A stretch of 64,000 nucleotides of DNA from Deferribacteres bacterium (GCA_020633655.1 JACKDF010000003.1:504634-568633), one strand, 5' to 3'. Positions 47,276 to 57,365 are shown, numbered from the stretch's first letter. Program-made: numbers and translations. Notes: generated by a model from the letters alone, not told the origin.

Positions 47276-48280
47276 TTAAGCTGAATTGCGCACGATTAAT
47301 GGAGCATCCAAAACGACTTGCTCGGGGTGACTATGCGCTGGGTTTTCAATTTGTTGCAGTAAAAGTTTCGCCGCTTTTTCCCCTAATTCCCGTGCGGGAT
47401 TCATAACGGTTGTCAGGGGAATATTGGCAAAACGGGAGAAATCGATATTATCAAAACCGATGACAGCGATATCCTCCGGTATCTTGAATCCAAGTTTTTG
47501 CAATGCCTGAATAAGTCCGATTGCCAGCAGATCGTTATAACAAAAAACAGCCGTTGGCAGTTCACCCCTTTTCGAAAAAAGGTGTTCGCCGATCGAGTAG
47601 CCATCATCAAAATTCGAACCTGTACGTAAAACATATTTCTTTTGCACAGGAAGGCCAGCATCTGAAAGGGCATATTCATAACCGTGCAATCGTTGCTCGC
47701 TATTAAGCGAGTTTTCGGGTCCGGCAAAATAAGCAATGTGCTTGTGCCCCCGCTCAATTAAATACGAAACTGCACGTCGGGCGGCTTGCACATTGTCGAT
47801 ACAAACATTATTTGTCTTGTAATTTTTAATTTCGCCAACCGTGACCAGAGGGAATTTGCGTGAAATCAGATTCAGAATATTTTTAAAATCGCGCGTCACC
47901 CCATGCAACGGTGTCACGATGAGTCCATCAACCTGCTGACCGACAAACACATCGATGATTTTTTCTTCCTGCTCCCACAGCAATTCAGAACTGCCCAGAA
48001 AAACACTGTACCCCCGCTGGGAACAGGTATCAAAAACACCGCGCATTATTTTCGTGTAAAATGGATTATCGATTTCTTTAATCACCAGGCCAATGCTTTT
48101 TGTGGCACGTTTTGAAAGAGAACGGGCCACATGATTTGGGCGGTAATCAAATCGCTCAATAATATCCAAAACGTTTTTGCGGGTTTTCGCTGCGACACCC
48201 GATTTTTCGTTGATCACAGCAGAAACAGTCGCCTTGGATACATTCGCCAGACGCGCGATGTCATCAATTTTTAGTCGCAT
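47276..48280 (-). CDS. LacI-family regulator of the uronate operon
   Basis: 334 residues. The helix-turn-helix lies at about 4-25 (KIDDIARLANVSKATVSAVI) and the hinge is YRPNHVARSLS. A sugar-binding domain starts at SIGLVIKEIDNPFY. Its ATG overlaps the uxaC stop as TAATG, so it is translationally coupled to uxaC. A perfect 14-bp palindrome with a central CG over the uxaC promoter is the obvious operator. Confidence 0.93.
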   Translation of the reverse strand: MRLKIDDIARLANVSKATVSAVINEKSGVAAKTRKNVLDIIERFDYRPNHVARSLSKRATKSIGLVIKEIDNPFYTKIMRGVFDTCSQRGYSVFLGSSELLWEQEEKIIDVFVGQQVDGLIVTPLHGVTRDFKNILNLISRKFPLVTVGEIKNYKTNNVCIDNVQAARRAVSYLIERGHKHIAYFAGPENSLNSEQRLHGYEYALSDAGLPVQKKYVLRTGSNFDDGYSIGEHLFSKRGELPTAVFCYNDLLAIGLIQALQKLGFKIPEDIAVIGFDNIDFSRFANIPLTTVMNPARELGEKAAKLLLQQIENPAHSHPEQVVLDAPLIVRNSA

Positions 48281-49707
48281 TAAAGCTTGTATGCCTTTTT
48301 CACTAAACCGGTGGTCAGTTCCTGGCTAAGCGTTTTCGCTTCTTCAAAGTCGATCATGTGTTTTGCAACCATGCCAGCAAGGAAGTTACAATCCATGCGA
48401 CGCGCTAAGTCATGGCGGGCCGGAATCGACAGCAGCGCACGTGTATCATCATTAAAGCCGGCTGTATTGTAAATACCGGCCGTCTCCGTGACGGACTGAC
48501 GATAACGAATCATGCCTTCCATACTATCGTGGAACCACCACGGCGGGCCAAGTTTCACAGCCGGATAGTGGCCGGCGAGGGGTGCCAATTCACGGGAGTA
48601 CGTGGATTCGTCGAGGGTAAAAAGCAATAGTGTGAAATCCAGGTTATTGCCGTAGGCATTCAGCAATGGGCGCAGATTATTGGTAAACTCGGTTTGCTGC
48701 GGGATGTCACAGCCCTTATCCAGGCCAAAGCGGTCGAAGACAATTTTATTGTGATTGCGCAGTGAGCCGGCATGAATTTGCATCACCAAACCATCTTCGC
48801 TGCTCATGCGAGCCATTTCCATCAGCATGTGGGCGGTAAATTTTGCGGCATCCTGTGCATCCGATTTGCCTGCGAGTGCTTTCTGAAAGATTTCTTCTGC
48901 CATCGAGGACGATAAGCGATTTGTGTATGGTGTGAGCACGCCATGGTCGGTGGCCGTCGCTCCCATGGTTTTGAAAAATGCACGCTGCTTTTCCAATGCA
49001 GTGATAAAAGATGCATAGTTCGTGATATCGATACCCGTCACCTCGCGAAGGGCATTCATATTGTGCTGCCAATCGGGGCGTGCAATATCTGTAACACCGT
49101 CGGGGCGAAATGTGGGAATGACCCGTCCCTTCCACCCGGATTCGCAAATCGTTTTGTGGTGTTCCAAACGGGATTCGGCGGCATCGGTTGTTGATAGCAG
49201 TTCAATATGAAAACGCTCTAAAACAGCACGCGGCAAAAATTCCGGCTTTTTCAATTGTGCTTCGATGTGATCATAAAAGCGCATAGCGGATTCACTGGTC
49301 AGTTTTTCATCAATACCAAAAACTTCAACAAATTCATGGGTTAGCCAGGCAGCAGAAGGGGTGCCGGCGAAAAGATAAAAATGGTCAGCAAAAATTTGCC
49401 AAATTTTGCGATGATCGGCTTCAACAGTCGTTCCGTCACGCGTTGGGACGCCGAGGTCTTCCATCGCCACACCCTGAGAATAGAGCATACGAAAAACATA
49501 ATGATCCGGAATGAGCAAAAGTTCAGTGGGATCAGGAAAGGGTTTGTTCTCCGCAAACCAGGCGGGTTCTGTATGGCCGTGGGGACTGATGATTGGTGCA
49601 TTTTTAATCAACGAATACAAATCACGAGCAACATTTCGAACGGTAGGATTGGAATCAAAAAAACGGTCTTCATGCAATTTGAATGGAATCGACATATCCT
49701 GTCTCAC
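48280..49707 (-). CDS. uxaC: Uronate isomerase
   Basis: 475 residues from GTG 49707 (GGAAAAG upstream), or 471 from ATG 49695; the spacing favours neither clearly. Amidohydrolase-fold metal motif SPHGHTEPAWF near the start, and later KLGPPWWFHDSMEGMIRYRQSVTETAGIYNTAGFNDDTRALLSIPARHD, the typical UxaC end. Isomerises glucuronate to fructuronate and galacturonate to tagaturonate. First gene of the operon that continues with lacI, uxuB and two gnd genes. Confidence 0.95.
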   Translation of the reverse strand: MRQDMSIPFKLHEDRFFDSNPTVRNVARDLYSLIKNAPIISPHGHTEPAWFAENKPFPDPTELLLIPDHYVFRMLYSQGVAMEDLGVPTRDGTTVEADHRKIWQIFADHFYLFAGTPSAAWLTHEFVEVFGIDEKLTSESAMRFYDHIEAQLKKPEFLPRAVLERFHIELLSTTDAAESRLEHHKTICESGWKGRVIPTFRPDGVTDIARPDWQHNMNALREVTGIDITNYASFITALEKQRAFFKTMGATATDHGVLTPYTNRLSSSMAEEIFQKALAGKSDAQDAAKFTAHMLMEMARMSSEDGLVMQIHAGSLRNHNKIVFDRFGLDKGCDIPQQTEFTNNLRPLLNAYGNNLDFTLLLFTLDESTYSRELAPLAGHYPAVKLGPPWWFHDSMEGMIRYRQSVTETAGIYNTAGFNDDTRALLSIPARHDLARRMDCNFLAGMVAKHMIDFEEAKTLSQELTTGLVKKAYKL

Positions 49708-49810
49708 TTTCTTTTCCGTTTGGATTAAAAATTATCAATCGGCCAAAATCGGTTCATTAAACATTAAAATTATATAAAACAGCCAATTAGTTGTTGTTTT
49801 CCAGAAAAAC

Positions 49811-49854
49811 CCGAACCGGTTCGGATAAAGTAAGAATAATTTTCAGATTGTCAA
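49811..49854 (-). promoter_or_regulatory. uxaC promoter with LacI-type operator
   Basis: On the minus strand TTGACA (49854-49849), a 16-bp spacer, and TACTTT (49832-49827). Two bases further down lies the perfect palindrome CCGAACCGGTTCGG (49824-49811), with the central CG typical of LacI-family operators. Placed over the expected transcription start, it would block initiation. The rest of the 310-bp gap shows no other feature. Confidence 0.72.
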
Positions 49855-50017
49855 TAAATAATTGGGTCGAAGTGAAAGCCAACTTAAGAAAATACTTCTA
49901 GAATAGTGCCAGGAGATGAAAGAGAAGAGAGAAAATTGTTTGGTATTGTATGCGAAAATTCGCCGTTAAAAGTAAATATTAGCCGCCGTGGTTTGGATGC
50001 TACGGCGGCTAACAAAA

Positions 50018-51124
50018 TTACCTATTCAACAGTAAATCACGCTTCTTTGCAATAACAGCCATTAAACTGCGAAAGGAATCGATGAATGATTGAACCCCAT
50101 CGACTTGCAGTTTTTCAGCCACTTCAGTGAGAGAGATACCGAGCTCAGCAAGTTGATTAAGGCTTCCTTGTGCCGCATCAACATTGTTTGTCAGAGTCAC
50201 AGCTGGTGTACCGTGATCACGGAACGCATTTAAGGTAGCCGGGGGCACGGTGTTAACCGTATCAGCGCCTATCAGTTCATCCAGGTACAAAACGTCAGAG
50301 TAGGCTGGATTTTTTGTCCCCGTGCTCGCCCAGAGCAAACGTTGTGGTTTGGCCCCGTTGTCGGCGAGTTTCCTAAAACGTGGTAAACTGAAAATACGTG
50401 AACCATCTGCATAAACTACCTTTGAATTGGCAACAGCGATTTTTCCCTGTAGCCCGCTTTCCTTTTTCCCTGCCAGAAGCTTGTCGACGGCTGAATCAAC
50501 ACGACTGACAAAAAAGCTGGCAACAGAAGCAATGTTGTCCACTGCCCCACCCTTTGCCACGCGATCTTCGAGACCGGCAATATAAGCTTCCGCGACCGCC
50601 TGATAGTGTTCCATAGAAAACATGAGTGTTACATTCACATTGATGCCTTCACTGATTAAGTGCCGGACGGCAGGAATACCTTCTTTTGTCGCAGGCACTT
50701 TGATCATCAGGTTGGGTTTATCGATTTTTTGCCATAGACTCTTTGCTTCTTCGATTGTACCCTGGGTATCCGCAGCGAGCTCGGGAGAAACTTCCACGGA
50801 AATATAGCCATCGACACCGTTGGTTTCCTCGTAAACATCGCGTAAATTGTCAGCGCCCTCCTGAATGTCTTTGATGATCAATTTCTCATAGAGGTCTGCA
50901 ACGGAAACCTGTGGATTCTTTTGCAAAATATTCTGAATTGATGCGTCATAATCAGAACCAGAAGAAATAGCTTTTTCAAAAATAGTCGGATTGGAAGTCA
51001 CACCTTTAACGGCATCTTCCACAATCAACCGGCGAAGTTCGCCCGACTCAATCAGCCCCCTGCTGATGTTGTCAAGCCAAATGCTTTGTCCGAGTTTATA
51101 GACTTCATTTAATGGATTACTCAT
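50018..51124 (-). CDS. tal: Transaldolase
   Basis: 368 residues, GGAAGG upstream. It has the length of the cyanobacterial/actinobacterial-type transaldolase. Schiff-base Lys142 lies in LMIKVPAT, and WLDNISRGLIESGEL, GVTSNPTIFEKAI and NVTLMFSMEHYQAVAEAYIAGLE are clear. Moves dihydroxyacetone units in the non-oxidative pentose phosphate pathway. It follows transketolase by 24 bp, so both are co-transcribed. Confidence 0.94.
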   Translation of the reverse strand: MSNPLNEVYKLGQSIWLDNISRGLIESGELRRLIVEDAVKGVTSNPTIFEKAISSGSDYDASIQNILQKNPQVSVADLYEKLIIKDIQEGADNLRDVYEETNGVDGYISVEVSPELAADTQGTIEEAKSLWQKIDKPNLMIKVPATKEGIPAVRHLISEGINVNVTLMFSMEHYQAVAEAYIAGLEDRVAKGGAVDNIASVASFFVSRVDSAVDKLLAGKKESGLQGKIAVANSKVVYADGSRIFSLPRFRKLADNGAKPQRLLWASTGTKNPAYSDVLYLDELIGADTVNTVPPATLNAFRDHGTPAVTLTNNVDAAQGSLNQLAELGISLTEVAEKLQVDGVQSFIDSFRSLMAVIAKKRDLLLNR

Positions 51125-51148
51125 TTAATATTTAACCTTCCTTTTCGC

Positions 51149-53167
51149 TTAGGCAGCAACAAAAGCTTTCACTTTTTCCGCTATACTTTTACCAGTAAAA
51201 CCATATTTTTCAGCAAGAACTTTATACGGCCCCGAGGCACCGAAGCTCTCCATGCCAATCATTAATAAAGGCAGTTGGAAATAGCCTTGCCAACCGAACG
51301 GAACACCAGCTTCCACGACAACCAGTTTCTCTGTGGATTCCGGAATCACAGATCGCTGATATTCAACGGATTGCTGCTCGAAAAGCTCTTTGCTCGGCAC
51401 AGAGACGACAGAAGCGCGAATACCCTGTCCTTCGAGAATTGTTTTTGCTTCAACTGCGGGCTGCACTTCGGAGCCGCTTGCCAGGAGAACGACCTGTGGC
51501 TTGTTGTCCTTTGCTCTTGCGACAGCATACGCACCTTTGGTGATATCCTCTGTTTTGAAATCCGCTTCCCGTTGTAGTGCAGATACATTTTGCCGTGTCA
51601 GCAACAAGGAAGTCGGGCCGTTCTGGCGACGTAAAGCCATCGCCCAGCATACAGCTGTCTCGACACCATCGGCTGGGCGCAGCGCGAGCATATTCGGGAT
51701 GACGCGCAATGCTGCAATGTGCTCCACCGGCTGGTGCGTCGGGCCATCTTCACCGACAAATATACTGTCGTGTGTGAAAACGGCAATATGCTGCGCATGC
51801 ATTAATGCAGCCATACGCAACGGTGGACGCATGTAATCACTGAACACCAGAAAAGTAGAGCCATAGGGAATATAACCACCATACAGCGATATACCATTGA
51901 GTACGGAACCCATCGCATGTTCACGAATACCAAAGTGAAAATTACGGCCTTCAAAATGGTTTGCCTGAACGGCCGCATAGGCTTTGAGAAATGTTTTTGT
52001 GGAGGGATCAAGATCCGCGGAACCACCGACTAACGCCGGAACTTTTTCAGCAATTTTTTGCATAATTTTTCCTGAAATTGCGCGCGTTGCGGCATCTCCT
52101 TCCGGCAGGGCAGCAATTAAATCCTGCTCAAGATTTTCAGGGATGGTTCGGTTCATCATATTTTCATACAACGCTGCTTTTTGCGCATTATTTTTCTGCC
52201 AGGTTGCAAAATCATCGTACCATTCCTTGGAAATTTGCAACAGTTCTTCTTTACGTTTTGCGAACAACTGACTTACTTGTTCCGGGATATAAAAATCTTT
52301 GTCTTCGGGGAAACCGAGATTGCGTTTGGTATTTTTCAATTCCTCAGCACCTAAAGGCGCACCATGCACTTCCGATGTGTCCTGTTTGTTCGGGCTGCCA
52401 AATCCGATATGTGTGGTTGTAATAATCAAAGTTGGTTTATTTGAAACGGACTGCGCCCGTTCGATCGCTTCCGCGATTTCATCATGATTGTGACCATCGA
52501 TTTCCAGTGTATACCAGTTGTAAGCTTCAAAACGCGCTTTAACGGATTCCGAAAAGGCCAGACTGGTATTTCCTTCGATGGTGATGCCATTGCTATCATA
52601 AAAAACGATGAGATTATCCAATTGCATGTGACCTGCCATTGACGCAGCTTCGGAGGAGACACCTTCCATCATGTCTCCATCACCCATAAAACAATAGACA
52701 TTATGGTTTCCAAACAAGTGCTCCTCGTCGGTATTGAATCGTGCTGCTGTCATCTTGGCTGCTATGGCCATACCAACGGCGTTGGCAAAGCCCTGCCCTA
52801 AGGGCCCACTCGTGGTTTCAACTCCGGGCAAACTTCCACTTTCCGGATGCCCGGCCGTGCGGCTTCCCCACTGGCGAAATTGTTTCAATTCGTCAAGAGT
52901 GACATCATAACCACTTAAATGCAGCATCGAATAGATGAGCATGGAACCATGTCCACCCGACAGAATAAAGCGGTCTCTGTTTGGCCAATCGGGTTTGTCC
53001 GGATTATGCTTCAGATATTTTGACCACAAGACATAAGCTGTATCCGCCATTCCCATTGGTAATCCCGGATGACCGGAATTGGCTTTTTGAACTCCATCAG
53101 CTGCTAAAAGGCGAATTGTGTTGGCGGTTAATTGCCCCAATTCCGAGTTTTTATTTTTTTCTTTCAT
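51149..53167 (-). CDS. tkt: Transketolase
   Basis: 672 residues, full length, AAGGT upstream. Thiamine-diphosphate motif GDGDMMEGVSSEAASMAGHM, N-terminal ANSGHPGLPMGMAD, the pyrimidine-binding region with RPADGVETAVCWAMAL, and VEAGVPFGWQGYF near the C-terminus. Transfers two-carbon units among sugar phosphates. It lies between uxaE (46-bp gap) and transaldolase. Confidence 0.96.
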   Translation of the reverse strand: MKEKNKNSELGQLTANTIRLLAADGVQKANSGHPGLPMGMADTAYVLWSKYLKHNPDKPDWPNRDRFILSGGHGSMLIYSMLHLSGYDVTLDELKQFRQWGSRTAGHPESGSLPGVETTSGPLGQGFANAVGMAIAAKMTAARFNTDEEHLFGNHNVYCFMGDGDMMEGVSSEAASMAGHMQLDNLIVFYDSNGITIEGNTSLAFSESVKARFEAYNWYTLEIDGHNHDEIAEAIERAQSVSNKPTLIITTTHIGFGSPNKQDTSEVHGAPLGAEELKNTKRNLGFPEDKDFYIPEQVSQLFAKRKEELLQISKEWYDDFATWQKNNAQKAALYENMMNRTIPENLEQDLIAALPEGDAATRAISGKIMQKIAEKVPALVGGSADLDPSTKTFLKAYAAVQANHFEGRNFHFGIREHAMGSVLNGISLYGGYIPYGSTFLVFSDYMRPPLRMAALMHAQHIAVFTHDSIFVGEDGPTHQPVEHIAALRVIPNMLALRPADGVETAVCWAMALRRQNGPTSLLLTRQNVSALQREADFKTEDITKGAYAVARAKDNKPQVVLLASGSEVQPAVEAKTILEGQGIRASVVSVPSKELFEQQSVEYQRSVIPESTEKLVVVEAGVPFGWQGYFQLPLLMIGMESFGASGPYKVLAEKYGFTGKSIAEKVKAFVAA

Positions 53168-53212
53168 ATTGTTACCTTCTTTATTTTAGTTATTTAGTGC
53201 TTTATCATCATT

Positions 53213-54460
53213 TTACAGAAATAACGGTTTAATATGTCGTTCAAATATATTGAAAGTCACATTTTTCGCAATCACTTCTTCGTATTTTTCAAGTGCATGC
53301 ACGTAAATGCTTCCCATTTCTGCTGCTATTTTGTAGCCGACATGAATCAATTGGCGGAAATTCAAATCGTAAGCTGGATTTGATTGATCATGACGCAAAG
53401 CAGCTAAAAACCGTTCACTGCTCCAATTTGCTACCTCCTCAATTGCCGGCAATTGATTTTTATCGATATCCAGCACAGTTGCGTAAGGCGCTGTGAGCTC
53501 CTCAAATCTGCCCATCGATTTTTCATAGATTTTTTTCGCGATTCCAAGACCTTCACCGCCAGCTTCTGCCAGTCCAATAACTTCTTCAAGCCAGGTCGTG
53601 CCAGCTGTTTTGATATGCAAGCCAACATTATATTTCTGAATGGCCTCACGAATTATCGGATAGATAGAAAATTTATCGCTACCAGAATGAACGCTTAACT
53701 TCAAATTCGAGGGCAGACCAAATTTTTCAACAGCCAATTTGATCACTGCAATGTCCTGCTCAAATTCATTCCTGAAAAGATTGAGATCACCGACATAATC
53801 GACACCTTTATTGAAGCGGCCACTAAATTTTGGAGCAATGGTCTGAACCGGTATTTTCTCCGCAGCGATTGCAGAGAGAATAAAAAACAGCTCAATAGGC
53901 GATTGTGCTTCATCGGTTTCGTCCATTGAAATCTCAATAACTGGATTTTGTCCGACTTTCTTCTTGCTGATATGCTGATAAATTTTGGCTGCTTCTTTTA
54001 CCGCAAACAAATATTTTCCAGCAATTTTCGCAATAAGTTCTTCGGTCACTTCGAACATCTGATTCATACCAGGCAGCAGAAGTGTACCAATGAATTTTTT
54101 ATTGTCTCTCACAAACGCATCGATGTCCGCCGGTAATGCCTGTTCACCAATAAAATCGGCAACATCCAAAGTAAAAAAATCACTGGTTTCAAGAAAGAAA
54201 TCGACCGTTTTGAGTCCAATGTGATCCGCATCAACGAAGTAGCTTGCCTGCCAGTTCAATTCTTTAACAGCCTGATCCGCCTGGATACGCGTGGACACTG
54301 GCTGGCTTTTGATTGTTGTGTGTTCCCGATAAGACTTATTCCAAACCGGTGTGAGATTAACTCCCTTTTCTTTTGCTTTCATAAGCGCACTTAATTGTGC
54401 TTTGGCCTGATGAGAAAAACGATCACCAATGCCGAATGAGTATTTACCTAACTGCTCCAT
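53213..54460 (-). CDS. uxaE: Tagaturonate/fructuronate epimerase
   Basis: 415 residues with AAAGGTG upstream. Recognised as a UxaE-family protein (TIM-barrel) from the start YSFGIGDRFSHQAKAQLSALMKA and ASYFVDADHIGLKTVDFF, ISMDETDEAQSPIELFFILSAIAAE, SGSDKFSIYPIIREAI. The enzyme interconverts tagaturonate and fructuronate, so galacturonate can feed the glucuronate branch via UxaC and UxuB. It is between kduD and tkt in a tight operon. Confidence 0.88.
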   Translation of the reverse strand: MEQLGKYSFGIGDRFSHQAKAQLSALMKAKEKGVNLTPVWNKSYREHTTIKSQPVSTRIQADQAVKELNWQASYFVDADHIGLKTVDFFLETSDFFTLDVADFIGEQALPADIDAFVRDNKKFIGTLLLPGMNQMFEVTEELIAKIAGKYLFAVKEAAKIYQHISKKKVGQNPVIEISMDETDEAQSPIELFFILSAIAAEKIPVQTIAPKFSGRFNKGVDYVGDLNLFRNEFEQDIAVIKLAVEKFGLPSNLKLSVHSGSDKFSIYPIIREAIQKYNVGLHIKTAGTTWLEEVIGLAEAGGEGLGIAKKIYEKSMGRFEELTAPYATVLDIDKNQLPAIEEVANWSSERFLAALRHDQSNPAYDLNFRQLIHVGYKIAAEMGSIYVHALEKYEEVIAKNVTFNIFERHIKPLFL

Positions 54461-54502
54461 TTATAAAGATCACCTTTCTTATTTTATATATTAAAACGCA
54501 AA

Positions 54503-55264
54503 TTAGCGGGACAGCCATCCCCCATCGACCGCGATGGTATATCCGTTGATATAATTCGATGCCGGAGAGGCGAGAAACACAACGGCACCTTGTAAATCCT
54601 TTGGTTCACCCCACCGTGCAGCCGGTATGCGATCGAGAATTGCTTTGTTGCGATCCGGATCTTCACGTAAGGCTTTGGTGTTATCGGTGGCCATGTAACC
54701 CGGTGCAATTGCGTTAACATTGATATTGTAAGGCGCTAATTCATTTGCCATCAGGCGGGTCAAACCCATCACTGCACTTTTTGAAGCGGTGTAAGAGGGA
54801 ACCAATATACCACCCTGAAATGACAACATCGATGCAATATTAACGATTTTTCCGCCTTCGCGCTGCTTAATCAAATATTTCGCAACAGCCTGCGACAGAA
54901 AAAAAAGTGACTTCTGGTTGATATTTATCACGTCGTCCCAATCCTTTTCTGTAAATTCCGGCAAAGGCGCACGACGAATAATACCAGCGTTGTTTACGAG
55001 AATATCAATCCGTCCATAGGCTTTGTGGGCTGTTTCGATGATGTCCGGAATACCATCCTGAGTCACGAGGTCAGACTGAATACTTACGCATTTCTCACCC
55101 GTGCCATCGATTAAGGCACATGTCGAACCCATTGGATCGCGATCGACTGTCACTATTTTCGCTCCTGCTTCGGCTAAACCCATGGCCATACCCTGGCCTA
55201 ATCCTCGCGAAGCTCCGGTAACGATGGCAACTTTTCCATCTAATTTAAATTGATCAAGAATCAT
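54503..55264 (-). CDS. kduD: 2-deoxy-D-gluconate 3-dehydrogenase / 2,5-diketo-3-deoxygluconate reductase
   Basis: 253 residues with GGAG upstream. SDR features: VTGASRGLGQGMAMGLAEAGA, NNAGIIRRAPLPEFTEKDWDDV (strongly KduD-like), YTASKSAVMGL and the C-terminal NYINGYTIAVDGGWLSR. With KduI it makes 2-keto-3-deoxygluconate from unsaturated uronates. It is separated from kduI by 183 bp of palindromic DNA. Confidence 0.92.
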   Translation of the reverse strand: MILDQFKLDGKVAIVTGASRGLGQGMAMGLAEAGAKIVTVDRDPMGSTCALIDGTGEKCVSIQSDLVTQDGIPDIIETAHKAYGRIDILVNNAGIIRRAPLPEFTEKDWDDVININQKSLFFLSQAVAKYLIKQREGGKIVNIASMLSFQGGILVPSYTASKSAVMGLTRLMANELAPYNINVNAIAPGYMATDNTKALREDPDRNKAILDRIPAARWGEPKDLQGAVVFLASPASNYINGYTIAVDGGWLSR

Positions 55265-55299
55265 ATTTTCTGCTCCTCATTATTTATTCGAACTCTGGC

Positions 55300-55440
55300 G
55301 AGACGGTCGAAAAATATGCAAATTCGGATCCTTAGCTTGCCGAAGGATTCGAATTTGAGTGTGGAACCGGGCCTTCGACTTTACTCAGTGCAGGCAGGCT
55401 CAACGTCCGGTTTATCCCTTTTTCAACAGTCTCGACAGGA
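55300..55440. repeat. Degenerate palindromic DNA between kduI and kduD
   Basis: Contains AGCTTGCCGAAGGATTCG, GGGCCTTCGACTTTACTCAG and CAGGCTCAACG, related to the CTTCGACAGGCTCAG palindrome at 36668-36744. No gene seen. Confidence 0.4.
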
Positions 55441-55447
55441 TTCGGAA

Positions 55448-56281
55448 TTAACGAATATCTGTCAAAGGCAGGCCATCCATATCGGTAAACTCCTGGTTTT
55501 CTCCGCCCATACCCCAGACGAAAGCATATTTCTTTGTACCAGCACCGGCATGTATAGACCAGCTCGGAGAAATAGCAGCCTGGCGGTTTCTTAAAACCAA
55601 ACTTCTGGTTTCTTCCGGTTCGCCCATAAAATGAAAGACGACATTAGTGCCTTCCACATCAAAATACAGATAAATTTCCGATCGACGCATGTGGGTGTGG
55701 GCTGGCATAGTATTCCAAATACTGCCCTCGGCCAACTGTGTAAATCCCATTACAAGCTGGCAACTGCGCACCCCCTCGAGATGAATATATTGGTAAATAA
55801 TGCGTTCATTCGCTTCTTCTTTAGAGCCCAATTCTACGCGTTTAGCTTCCTCAAATTTTGCGAGTTTTATTGGATAGGTCGTATGAGCCGGATAACTCTG
55901 AATGTAAAAATAGGCAGGTGATTGCGGATCACGGCTGGCAAAACGGATGTCTTTGCTGCCTTTGCCGATATACAACATATCGCGGTTCCGCAGTTCAAAT
56001 TTTTCACCATCGACAGTAATCAATCCGGTATCACCAGTATTAATCACCCCGATTTCACGACGTTCAGCAAAATAATCTGCCGCCATCTCTTTTTTGGTTG
56101 CTTCCAAAAAAAGTTCGGAGTTGGTGGGTACAGCCGAACCGATGATCGCACGATCGACATCCGTATAAAGCAGGTCAATGACGCCCGGATTAAATAGATT
56201 TTCCACTGCGTAGGATTCACGCAATTCCTCTGTATTCATACGTTTATAACGAACCTGATCTGCTACATTGCGCACTTGCAT
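55448..56281 (-). CDS. kduI: 5-dehydro-4-deoxy-D-glucuronate isomerase
   Basis: 277 residues, AAAGGA upstream. A cupin-fold KduI: the metal site is in MPAHTHMRRSEIYLYFD (two His, one Glu) and a later PSWSIHAGAGTKKYAFVWGMGGENQEFTDMD. Isomerises 5-keto-4-deoxyuronate, the spontaneous product of unsaturated uronates. It is downstream of the exported esterase (35-bp gap) and upstream of kduD. Confidence 0.94.
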   Translation of the reverse strand: MQVRNVADQVRYKRMNTEELRESYAVENLFNPGVIDLLYTDVDRAIIGSAVPTNSELFLEATKKEMAADYFAERREIGVINTGDTGLITVDGEKFELRNRDMLYIGKGSKDIRFASRDPQSPAYFYIQSYPAHTTYPIKLAKFEEAKRVELGSKEEANERIIYQYIHLEGVRSCQLVMGFTQLAEGSIWNTMPAHTHMRRSEIYLYFDVEGTNVVFHFMGEPEETRSLVLRNRQAAISPSWSIHAGAGTKKYAFVWGMGGENQEFTDMDGLPLTDIR

Positions 56282-56316
56282 TTTTTATTGTCCTTTTTCT
56301 TTGTTGTATTTCATGA

Positions 56317-57237
56317 CTATTTATTTTGTGATTTCAACCAATCAGCACAACGATCCGGCCAGGTTTCCAGATAATAATTTCCCGTGGCCATGCAAAAACC
56401 ATGACCCCCTGTAGGATAAATATGCATTTCCGCCGGTACGCCCTTCTCTACAAGAGCACGGTAGAAAACCAAACTGTTCTCCACTGGAACGGCCTTATCA
56501 TCACTGGCATGGAAGAGTATTGTTGGCGGCGTTTCACCGGTAATTTGTAAATCGTTTGAGTAGTACATTGTCAATGCAGAATCCGGCTGCTCACCCAGTA
56601 AATTTCGCTGTGAACCTCTGTGCATGAACGGCTGCGACATTGAAATGACGGGATACATCAAAATCATAAAATCGGGTCTGCAGCTCAATTTGTCAATTGG
56701 ATCTTCTGCCTCTTTATTGCCAGAATCGAAGTGAGTGCCCGCCGTTGAAGCGAGATGACCACCGGCAGAAAATCCCATAATGCCAATCTGATCAGCTTCG
56801 ATGTTCCATTTCACAGCATGGTGGCGGACCAGACGAATGGCGCGTTGTGCATCCAGCAACGGCGATTTATGCGGTACGATGTGATTGTTCGAATTCGGCA
56901 GCCGATATTTCAATACGATACCTGCGATGCCATGAGAATTCAACCATTTTGCAATGTCGGTCCCTTCTCTATCGAAAGCTAAACGGCCGTATCCTCCCCC
57001 AGGGCAAATAACAACAGCTTGTCCCGTGGCCATCTTTGCCGAGGGAAGAAACACGGTAATATCCGGATTTTGCACATTGCCAACACTCAGGACTTTATTG
57101 AATTCACGAATTTCGCTTTCGTAAGTATTTTTAAAATTGGGAATGTTTTCATCCCAAAGGGAAAGTGTATAATCCTGCCCAAAGCACACCGTAGCTGCCA
57201 AAAGAAAACTCAGAAACACAAATATTTTTCGTATCAT
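56317..57237 (-). CDS. Exported alpha/beta hydrolase, esterase-like
   Basis: 306 residues with a signal peptide (about 1-20, ending CFGQ) and GGTGGA upstream. Nucleophile Ser in GFSAGGH, oxyanion region VVICPGGGYGRLAFDREG, and catalytic Asp and His in HASDDKAVPVENS and YPTGGHGFCM. The family includes acetyl-xylan and feruloyl esterases, so it may remove acetyl or other ester groups from a uronate glycan before uptake. First gene of the kdu operon, preceded by a GntR-like site. Confidence 0.85.
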   Translation of the reverse strand: MIRKIFVFLSFLLAATVCFGQDYTLSLWDENIPNFKNTYESEIREFNKVLSVGNVQNPDITVFLPSAKMATGQAVVICPGGGYGRLAFDREGTDIAKWLNSHGIAGIVLKYRLPNSNNHIVPHKSPLLDAQRAIRLVRHHAVKWNIEADQIGIMGFSAGGHLASTAGTHFDSGNKEAEDPIDKLSCRPDFMILMYPVISMSQPFMHRGSQRNLLGEQPDSALTMYYSNDLQITGETPPTILFHASDDKAVPVENSLVFYRALVEKGVPAEMHIYPTGGHGFCMATGNYYLETWPDRCADWLKSQNK

Positions 57238-57330
57238 TTTGCATCCACCCTTTCTTCAGATTTTTTATCACTCATTTTAGCAAAATATATAGGTTTACAA
57301 TGATGGCCCCGTATGAGGTTGTGAACGACA

Positions 57331-57349
57331 CAAATTTATCATACAAATT
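57331..57349 (-). promoter_or_regulatory. Putative GntR operator upstream of the kdu operon
   Basis: Minus strand AATTTGTATGATAAATTTG, with AATTT/AAATT arms. It shares TTGTATGAT with the site next to the gntR promoter. Distance to the esterase start is about 95 bp. Confidence 0.5.
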
Positions 57350-57365
57350 CACGGCACCACCAGTT

